Below, piece by piece: positions 14,801-20,629 of a stretch of 23,100 nucleotides of DNA. This stretch comes from Peptococcaceae bacterium UBA7185 (GTDB lineage Bacteria > Bacillota > Peptococcia > Peptococcales > Peptococcaceae), in assembly GCA_002491065.1 (NCBI GenBank), contig DKVF01000019.1, positions 405 through 23,504 on the forward strand, given 5' to 3'. The notes beneath the pieces are model-generated. The model saw nothing but the letters and a program-made list of their open reading frames with translations. It was not told where the DNA came from and did not search any database. The translations under genes and the position numbers were made by a program. Numbering within the stretch: position 1 is the first letter of the stretch; every line of letters begins with the position of its first letter.

Positions 14801-14985
14801 GTGCCGGGCGTGTCGCGTCAGCTACAGCGCGGGGCAAGAAGTTTTTGCCAACCTGTGCCACAGGGCACTTGCTACCGCTCTATGGTTTTCACTCTCCCGC
14901 TACCTTCGCCAAAATTCTGCGTCAATATGAACATCTGCTTGACCAGAAAAACGTCGGGCATAGGCAGGACGGGCGAAGGGTAGCA
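14801..14985. other. GC-rich structured non-coding stretch (candidate RNA or repeat element)
   Basis: About 185 bp distinctly richer in GC than the neighbouring intergenic DNA, with no convincing gene. GCTACC-TTCGCC (14899-14910) pairs with 14972-14984 over 12 bp with one bulged G. Smaller helices are GGCAA/TTGCC (14833-14849) and GTGCC/GGCAC (14855-14868). GCTACC occurs again at 14871. I could not match it to SRP RNA, 6S RNA, tmRNA, RNase P or a riboswitch. A small RNA, a mobile repeat and decayed sequence are all possible. Confidence 0.4.
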
Positions 14986-15042
14986 AATAAAAATGTATAT
15001 GCCTACCGCAGGTGAAAAAGTATTATAAAAATAAGAAGAAAC

Positions 15043-15071
15043 TTGTCAGCGAAAGTATTTTTCAGTATACT
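15043..15071 (+). promoter_or_regulatory. sigma-A promoter of dtd
   Basis: TTGTCA (15043-15048), a 17-nt spacer and TATACT (15066-15071), about 57 nt before the dtd start codon. Confidence 0.75.
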
Positions 15072-15127
15072 GTTATGCAGAAAAATATGATTTGCAGAGT
15101 CGCTGCGGAGGAAAAGGAGAAAGAAAC

Positions 15128-15571
15128 ATGAAAGCAGTTGTAACGCGGGTAACAGAAGCATCGGTGACCATTGATGGACAGGTGACGGGAGAAATTGGAC
15201 AGGGGTTCCTGGTATTGCTGGGGATTGGGCCGGAGGACACTGAGGCAGAGGCTGTACGTTTGGCGGACAAGGTGTGCGGCGTGCGGGTGTTTGAGGATGA
15301 TGGGGGTAAAATGAATCTCAACCTGGATGCAGTGGGCGGCGCGTTGCTGGTTGTATCCCAGTTCACACTGTATGCCGATTTGAAAAGCCGCAGACCAGGT
15401 TTTAGCGGGGCCGCGAAACCTGCACTGGCTATACCACTGTATGAGCGATTTATGGAAGAGTGCCGCGCGCGGGGCTTTCAGGTGGAGCACGGTGAGTTTG
15501 GCGAGGACATGAAGGTGGCATCGGTCAATGACGGACCGGTGACATTGCTTTTTGACACAGAAACACTGTGA
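15128..15571 (+). CDS. dtd: D-aminoacyl-tRNA deacylase
   Basis: 147 residues, standard length. It hydrolyses D-amino acids wrongly attached to tRNA. Family motifs: MKAVVTRVTEASVTIDG at the start, SQFTLYADLKSRRPGF (about 79-94) at the active site and the C-terminal NDGPVT, equal to the NxGPVT motif. The ATG at 15128 has AAGGAG 8 nt upstream; the longer frame from 15092 adds residues alien to the family. It has its own promoter and is followed by the TauE/SafE permease after 62 nt, probably in one transcript ending at 16427. Confidence 0.96.
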   Translation: MKAVVTRVTEASVTIDGQVTGEIGQGFLVLLGIGPEDTEAEAVRLADKVCGVRVFEDDGGKMNLNLDAVGGALLVVSQFTLYADLKSRRPGFSGAAKPALAIPLYERFMEECRARGFQVEHGEFGEDMKVASVNDGPVTLLFDTETL

Positions 15572-15633
15572 GCAGATTGAGTACAGTACTGTAGTTATAG
15601 ACGATATAGTTTTAAGGAAAGAGGTTGAAGTTG

Positions 15634-16410
15634 GTGTCATTGTTGGAAATGCTGCTGGTGGTTTGTCCGCTGGTGTTTTTTGCGTCCTTTGTAGATGCCA
15701 TCGCCGGAGGAGGGGGATTGATTTCTCTGCCGGCCTATTTACTTACAGGAATGCCGGCGCATATGGCCATCGGCTCCAATAAATTATCGGCTGCGGTGGG
15801 GACAGCCATTGCAACGGGGAGATTTTTGAAGGAGGGCAGTCTGCATTTGCAGATTGCGCTGCGAACGGCAGTGTTTGCCTTTGTGGGTTCCTGTATCGGT
15901 GCGCAGCTGGCGTTGCACATCAGCGATTATTATCTGCGCGTGGTTATGATGGTGCTCCTGCCCTGTGTGGCGGTGTTTGTGCTGTTCAACCGACAGCAGA
16001 TGGACAAGGAAAGTCGCTTTGAACAGTTTTCCCGCAGCCGTATTTTTCTGGGCATGATGGCGACGGGTTTATTGATTGGGATGTATGACGGTTTTTTTGG
16101 CCCGGGCACAGGGACCTTTTTAATTTTAGCGTTTACGACGGTGTTGGGCTTTGACCTCAAGCGTGCTTGCGGCAATACTAAAATCGTCAATCTGACCACC
16201 AATATAGCTGCGCTGCTCATGTTTATTGGGGCGGGACAGATTTATTACGCGGTAGCTATTCCTGCCACGGTTTTTTCCATAATGGGCAATTGGGTGGGCA
16301 GCGGCTTGGCTATCAAGAACGGAGCGAAATTTATTCGACCGGTGATGATTTTTGTGTTATGTTTGCTTTTTATTAAATTGGCATATGATTTGCTTTCGAC
16401 AGCGCTGTGA
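15634..16410 (+). CDS. TauE/SafE-family membrane permease
   Basis: About 258 residues with eight hydrophobic segments. Two matching motif blocks mark the family: AGGGGLISLPAYLLTGMP with GSNKLSAAVGT near the start, and GPGTGTFLILAF with GNTKIVNLTTN in the second half. Family members export or import sulfite, sulfoacetate or other small organic anions; the substrate here is unknown. The start is uncertain: GTG 15634 (GAGG 9 nt upstream) is preferred, while TTG at 15625 would add three residues but sits directly against the binding site. Its stop codon lies inside the terminator hairpin at 16400. Confidence 0.88.
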   Translation: MSLLEMLLVVCPLVFFASFVDAIAGGGGLISLPAYLLTGMPAHMAIGSNKLSAAVGTAIATGRFLKEGSLHLQIALRTAVFAFVGSCIGAQLALHISDYYLRVVMMVLLPCVAVFVLFNRQQMDKESRFEQFSRSRIFLGMMATGLLIGMYDGFFGPGTGTFLILAFTTVLGFDLKRACGNTKIVNLTTNIAALLMFIGAGQIYYAVAIPATVFSIMGNWVGSGLAIKNGAKFIRPVMIFVLCLLFIKLAYDLLSTAL

Positions 16411-16427
16411 TGCACAGCGCTGTTTTT
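16400..16427 (+). terminator. Terminator overlapping the permease stop codon (copy 1)
   Basis: CAGCGCTGTG (16400-16409), loop ATG and CACAGCGCTG (16413-16422) form a perfect stem followed by TTTTT. The stem includes the TGA stop. A near-identical element occurs at 19463. Confidence 0.88.
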
Positions 16428-16473
16428 CTGCGTACAAGCGTCGGCACGCTTTTATTCTTAATAAGGATTAAGC

Positions 16474-16513
16474 TTTACATGGATTTTTCAATATCATGGT
16501 AACAAATCTTACA
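16474..16513 (+). promoter_or_regulatory. Pho-box-like array upstream of the alkaline phosphatase
   Basis: TTTACA (16474-16479), 5 nt, TTTTCA (16485-16490), then CTTACA (16508-16513) follow an 11-nt rhythm close to the Bacillus PhoP box (TT(A/T/C)ACA repeats). The third element is one base out of phase and one position in between is not matched. Phosphate control fits the gene, but the call rests on pattern only. Confidence 0.4.
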
Positions 16514-16517
16514 TTGG

Positions 16518-16560
16518 AAAGTTATGATAATTTTGTCCTGAACGGACAAAATAACTTTTT
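16518..16560 (+). promoter_or_regulatory. Leader hairpin just before the phosphatase ribosome binding site
   Basis: TTTTGTCC (16531-16538) and GGACAAAA (16544-16551) form a stem with a 5-nt loop. It is extended by AAAGTTA (16518-16524) with TAACTTT (16552-16558), leaving a 6-nt bulge. It ends in TTTTT directly before GGAGGAG (16561-16567), so it could act as an attenuator or hide the binding site. Confidence 0.5.
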
Positions 16561-16577
16561 GGAGGAGACAAGTTTCT

Positions 16578-18137
16578 ATGAAAAAGATCTTATCTGTTGT
16601 TTTAACAGTGGCATTGACAGCCACTTTGTTCACCGGCTGTTCCGGTCCCGTAGCAATGGTTGGTGGGTCGGGCGGGGGGACTGCCGTGAAGTCCCTTTCT
16701 GGTCAGAGTGCCCCTGTGCAGGTCAAAGCGCCTAAGTATGTGTTCCTGTTCATTGGCGACGGTATGAGCTACCCCCAGTTCCAATCCGCCGCAGATTACT
16801 TAGGCGCAATTGCCGACAGTGACTATATGCAGGCCGTTCCCAGCCTGGATGACAACCAGGGTGCAGTGCTGGACGGTCCGGTGGCACTGAATTTTATGGA
16901 TTTTGAAACGGTGGGCTCTGTTGTGACTTATGATTCCAACAGCTTCGCCCCCGATTCAGCATCCACCGCCACATCTATTTCTACCGGACATAAGACTTAT
17001 TCTGGTTCTATCAACGTAGATGAAACGGCGACCGTTTCTTATGAAACAATCACTGAAAAGGTACATGAACAATTGGGCATGAAGGTAGGTGTGATTTCTT
17101 CCGTGAATCTGAACCACGCTACTCCCGCAGCGTTTTATGCGCATCAGGCCAGCCGCTCGAGCTATTATGAGATTGGCTTGGAGTTGATTGATTCGGGTTT
17201 TGAATATTTTGCCGGCGGCGGTCTGCTGAAACCTACAGGCTCCGACAATGATAAGACGAATTTGTACACGCTGGCGGAAAAAGCGGGATATGATGTAGTA
17301 AAAACGAAGGCCGAAGCAGAAAAGGTTACAGACGGACCTGTTATCATGATTGATGAGAATTTGGCGGACAGTTCTGCTATGGCTTATGATTTGGACAGAA
17401 ATGAAAATATGCGGTCTCTGGCCAGCTATGTAAAAAAGGGCATTGAAGTTTTGGATAACGACAAAGGATTTTTCCTCATGTGCGAGGGCGGTAAGATTGA
17501 CTGGGCTTGCCACGCCAATGACGCTGCCTCGACAATCCATGACACTCTGGCTTTGGCGGATGCGGTACAGGTGGCAATTGATTTTGCCAAGGAGCACGCA
17601 AATGAAACGCTCATTCTGGTCACCGGTGACCACGAAACTGGCGGTTTGACCATTGGTTTTGCAGGAACAGACTATGATACGTATCTCTCATTATTGGATA
17701 GTCAGAAAATTTCATTTGCTAAGTTTGACAGTGACTATGTTTCTGCCTACAAGAAAAATAAGACTTCTTTCGATGTAGTTCTCTCCGACATTGAAAAATT
17801 GTTCGGTTTAAAGGCCAGCGGGTCAACGGGAGATAAATTGGTACTGACGGATTATGAAAAAGGTTTGCTGAAAACTGCTTATGAAAAAAGTGTAAATGGG
17901 AAGGATACCGGTATGGCCGAACAAGAAGAATATGTGGCTTACGGTACCTATGAGCCATTGACAGTAACGATTACTCATATTATGAACAATAAATCCGGCG
18001 TTTCTTTCACCTCTTACAGTCATACAGGTTTGCCGGTAGCCATGTTTGCCGATGGCATAAATGCAGAACAGTTCGGCGGATATTATGACAATACAGAGAT
18101 ATATGCCAAGCTTGCAGCAATGTTGGGTGTTAAGTGA
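16578..18137 (+). CDS. Alkaline phosphatase lipoprotein (PhoA superfamily)
   Basis: 519 residues. The signal peptide ends in the lipobox LFTGC (C21), so the enzyme is probably lipid-anchored outside the membrane, where it releases phosphate from organic phosphates. Metal and catalytic motifs correspond to the PhoA family: IGDGMS (D61), PDSASTAT with the nucleophile S127, EGGKIDWACHANDA (metal-binding E, D, H), VTGDHETGG and SHTGLPVAMF with a last His. It is longer than the about 460-470 residues of Bacillus and E. coli enzymes, partly from a linker after the lipobox rich in Gly and Ser and an insert around residues 380-440. GGAGGAG precedes the ATG by 10 nt. Confidence 0.93.
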   Translation: MKKILSVVLTVALTATLFTGCSGPVAMVGGSGGGTAVKSLSGQSAPVQVKAPKYVFLFIGDGMSYPQFQSAADYLGAIADSDYMQAVPSLDDNQGAVLDGPVALNFMDFETVGSVVTYDSNSFAPDSASTATSISTGHKTYSGSINVDETATVSYETITEKVHEQLGMKVGVISSVNLNHATPAAFYAHQASRSSYYEIGLELIDSGFEYFAGGGLLKPTGSDNDKTNLYTLAEKAGYDVVKTKAEAEKVTDGPVIMIDENLADSSAMAYDLDRNENMRSLASYVKKGIEVLDNDKGFFLMCEGGKIDWACHANDAASTIHDTLALADAVQVAIDFAKEHANETLILVTGDHETGGLTIGFAGTDYDTYLSLLDSQKISFAKFDSDYVSAYKKNKTSFDVVLSDIEKLFGLKASGSTGDKLVLTDYEKGLLKTAYEKSVNGKDTGMAEQEEYVAYGTYEPLTVTITHIMNNKSGVSFTSYSHTGLPVAMFADGINAEQFGGYYDNTEIYAKLAAMLGVK

Positions 18138-18158
18138 CAGCATAGTTCATTCCCCTGG

Positions 18159-18188
18159 GACCGTTTTCGCTGATTGGTGAAAGCGGTC
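18159..18188 (+). terminator. Weak terminator-like hairpin after the alkaline phosphatase
   Basis: GACCGTTTTC (18159-18168) pairs with GAAAGCGGTC (18179-18188), ten pairs with one G-U. The following tract TTGAATTTTA is poor in T, so some read-through into the YibE/F gene is likely. Confidence 0.5.
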
Positions 18189-18223
18189 TTGAATTTTAGT
18201 ATATTGAAAAAGGAGTCCGTATC

Positions 18224-19372
18224 ATGATACAGACTAAAAAATCGTTGATACGTTATTATGCTCCGGCTTTAGTCGGACTTTTGATAATTATCGTGCTGTT
18301 GGCATTGCCTACAGGCTTTGAAAGCGGAATGGTCTTTCAAGAATCAGACATCAGGCCCGCGAAGGTGTTGTCCTCTGATGAGTCCACTGTGATTGATACT
18401 GGCTTGGTACGTTCAGGGGAACAACGGTGCCAGTTGGAGATTTTGGGAGGCCCCTTTCATGGGCAAATTGCAGAAGGACACAATCCGCTCAATGGTTCAT
18501 TGGAGCAGGACAAAATATTTTCTGTTGGCGATACGGCCCTGGTGCGCATTAACTATCAAGGAGATGAAATTCTCACTATTTCCATGATTGACCACTATCG
18601 TGCTCCTTGGGAATTGCTGCTGGCAGCGTTGTTTGTTGTGCTGTTGCTTGTGTTTGCTGGGTGGACCGGTTTGCGGGCAGTTCTGTCTTTCGTTTTGACA
18701 GTGCTGATGATTTGGAAAGTGCTTGTCCCATTATATCTGAAAGGTTGGAATCCTATTTGGGTAGGACTGTTGATTACTCTAGTGCTGACGGTGTTGATTA
18801 TTGCGCTGGTGTATGGTTTTGACCGGCGTTGTGCCGCCGCTGTATCTGGCTCTTCATTGGGTATTCTTGTTACCTGTGTGATGGGAAGTATCTTCACAAG
18901 TCTCTTTCAAATTCACGGGGCGGTTATGGCTTATTCTGAAAGCTTACTGTATGCAGGCTACCAAAATTTAAGCCTGACGCAGATTTTTATGGCGTCTGTC
19001 TTTATAGGTGCATCCGGTGCTATTATGGATTTGTCCGTGGATATCACTTCCGCCGTCTATGAGGTGGTGAAAAAGCGTCCCGGTATCAGCTGGCGGGACG
19101 CAGTTCGTTCTGGTATGAATGTAGGACGGGCCGCGATGGGTACCATGACCACGACGCTGTTGTTTGCCTATTCGGGCGGGTATGTTGCCTTGCTGATGGT
19201 ATTCATGGCCCAAGGAACGCCCATGTCCAATATTCTTAACTATAAATATGTGGCGGCGGAATTGTTGCATACGGTGATTGGTTCTTTTGGGCTGGTGACG
19301 GTAGCGCCTTTTACTGCGCTTTGTGCCGGTGTGTTTCTGACGCAGTTTGATAAACATTCTGCCAAGAGATAG
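18224..19372 (+). CDS. YibE/F-family multi-pass membrane protein
   Basis: 382 residues. One membrane segment near residues 12-29 is followed by an extracytoplasmic beta-rich domain (about 30-125; QRCQLEILGGPFHGQ, VGDTALVRINYQ) and then about seven membrane segments with the family-typical FIGASGAIMDLSVDITSAVYEV and GMNVGRAAMGTMTTTLLFAYSGG. AAGGAG stands 8 nt before the ATG. The biochemical role of the family is not established; transport has been suggested. It lies 86 nt after the phosphatase, so cotranscription is possible, with a terminator-like element 90 nt after its end. Confidence 0.88.
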   Translation: MIQTKKSLIRYYAPALVGLLIIIVLLALPTGFESGMVFQESDIRPAKVLSSDESTVIDTGLVRSGEQRCQLEILGGPFHGQIAEGHNPLNGSLEQDKIFSVGDTALVRINYQGDEILTISMIDHYRAPWELLLAALFVVLLLVFAGWTGLRAVLSFVLTVLMIWKVLVPLYLKGWNPIWVGLLITLVLTVLIIALVYGFDRRCAAAVSGSSLGILVTCVMGSIFTSLFQIHGAVMAYSESLLYAGYQNLSLTQIFMASVFIGASGAIMDLSVDITSAVYEVVKKRPGISWRDAVRSGMNVGRAAMGTMTTTLLFAYSGGYVALLMVFMAQGTPMSNILNYKYVAAELLHTVIGSFGLVTVAPFTALCAGVFLTQFDKHSAKR

Positions 19373-19462
19373 TTTTTTCAGAATGCTTGGTCGATAAGTT
19401 TGAAAAATAGTGACAGGAAGCGGTTTATTTGCTATTTGTGATTTATATTGATTTGTTTTTGA

Positions 19463-19492
19463 CAGCGCTGTGATGCACGGCGTTGTTTTTTT
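19463..19492 (+). terminator. Terminator, near-copy of the element at 16400 (copy 2)
   Basis: CAGCGCTGTG (19463-19472), loop ATG and CACGGCGTTG (19476-19485), followed by seven T. The left arm and loop are identical to copy 1. The two changes in the right arm keep pairing as G-U. It lies 47 nt before yabG. Confidence 0.85.
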
Positions 19493-19538
19493 GCGCATAG
19501 GCTATAGTATTCTGGAAAAGCTGAGGTGTTGTGCTGTT

Positions 19539-20426
19539 ATGAATGAGCGATTGCAGGTGGGGGATTTTGTGACCAGAGTTTCTCACCAAAAAGATGTGTT
19601 GTTTCGTGTGGAGGCTTTGCAAGTACAGGGTGGAAAGAAGATTGCGCTGCTAAAGGGCGTGGATTTGCGGTTGTGCGCCGATGCGCCGCTGGAGGATTTG
19701 ACTGTGCCCACTGCGCAGGAGGTAAATCGCTACCGTCAAATATATTTGAAGCGCAGCAGCGATTTGATGCGGGGCATAGAACGCCGCCGCAAAGATACAG
19801 TAGGGGATTTTCTGTCGCGGGCTAAAATTAGCTATAAAAAGAACGAATGTAATCAGCTGGAAGTGTTTGAGATTCCCGGTACGGTGCTGCATATTGATGG
19901 AGATAAAGAATATCTGGATTTGTGCCTGTCCACCTATAAGCAGCTGAATATTCGCGCAACGGGATTTTATATACCGGAGTGCGAGCAGGCCGATCGCGTG
20001 AAGGATTTATTGATGGAGTATACACCGGATATTCTCATTTTAACAGGGCATGATGGGTTGCTAAAGGGGAAAAAAGGGTTTGCCAATTTGGATAGTTATC
20101 GCAATTCCCGTCATTTCTGGAGAGCGGTGCGCAAGGCTCGTGAATTTGAGGCAGGGCGCGATGATTTGATTATCTTTGCCGGTGCTTGTCAGTCCCATTA
20201 TGAATCGTTGATTCGTGCCGGCGCCAATTTTGCGTCATCGCCGCGCCGTGTGTTGATTCATGCGTACGACCCTGTGTTTATTGCGGAAAAGGTAGCATTC
20301 ACGCCGTTTAATCAAATGGTGGACGTGAAAACCGCTCTCAACGATACGGTGACTGGTGCGGATGGTGTGGGTGGAATCGAAACAAAAGGGAGACTGCGGA
20401 TTGGCTATCCCAAGTCTCCATATTAA
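19539..20426 (+). CDS. yabG: Sporulation-specific protease YabG
   Basis: 295 residues, close to the about 290 of the Bacillus protein. YabG (peptidase family U57) trims coat and cortex-related proteins during spore assembly. Typical segments are LQVGDFVTRVSHQKDVLFRV, PGTVLHIDGDKEYLDLCL (near 114-130), LILTGHDG (H171) and FAGACQSHYESLIRAGANFASSP (C217). H171 and C217 are plausible catalytic residues by their placing, an inference. The ATG at 19539 has GAGGTG 10 nt upstream; the frame is open from 19470 but that part lies in the terminator. It shows that the host makes endospores. No promoter was recognised; a mother-cell sigma factor is likely. Confidence 0.95.
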   Translation: MNERLQVGDFVTRVSHQKDVLFRVEALQVQGGKKIALLKGVDLRLCADAPLEDLTVPTAQEVNRYRQIYLKRSSDLMRGIERRRKDTVGDFLSRAKISYKKNECNQLEVFEIPGTVLHIDGDKEYLDLCLSTYKQLNIRATGFYIPECEQADRVKDLLMEYTPDILILTGHDGLLKGKKGFANLDSYRNSRHFWRAVRKAREFEAGRDDLIIFAGACQSHYESLIRAGANFASSPRRVLIHAYDPVFIAEKVAFTPFNQMVDVKTALNDTVTGADGVGGIETKGRLRIGYPKSPY

Positions 20427-20436
20427 GAAAAAGTTA

Positions 20437-20501
20437 TTGCATCTGGCGGCGTGATGTTGAGCTCCTTTTTGAAAAGGACAACAGCATGCTGTCAGATGCA
20501 A
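20437..20501. terminator. Three-helix hairpin between yabG and the surface protein gene
   Basis: Nested helices: TTGCATCTG/CAGATGCAA (20437-20445, 20493-20501), ATGTTG/CAGCAT (20454-20459, 20482-20487) and TCCTTT/AAAGGA (20463-20468, 20473-20478). No T-run follows on the plus strand. On the minus strand CTTTTT comes 5 nt after the stem, so it may end the minus-strand gene at 20630. The stretch 20502-20629 holds only a weak hairpin around ATGGCA and TGCCAT near 20580-20605. Confidence 0.55.
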
Positions 20502-20629
20502 AATTTATATTAGGGTGTTTGTAGCTGGCAATCTTCAAATGGCTTTGATTCCGAAAAGACGTCTCCTTCCCAGTAATTTATGGCACGACATTGGGACATG
20601 CCATTCCCTTTGTAAAAAACAGTGTGGTG

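Noticed and set aside
14801..14983. 60-residue plus-strand reading frame in the structured region
   Set aside because: It has no ribosome binding site, its composition is unlike a protein, and the sequence is better explained by base pairing.
15062..15640. 192-residue minus-strand frame over dtd
   Set aside because: It is antisense to a clear dtd gene, with no start signal and no family resemblance.
16956..17633. 225-residue minus-strand frame over the alkaline phosphatase
   Set aside because: It is a shadow of the conserved phosphatase frame, without a ribosome binding site.
18968..19498. 176-residue minus-strand frame over the YibE/F gene end and the terminator
   Set aside because: Very basic, His- and Arg-rich translation typical of antisense noise. 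It runs through a terminator stem.
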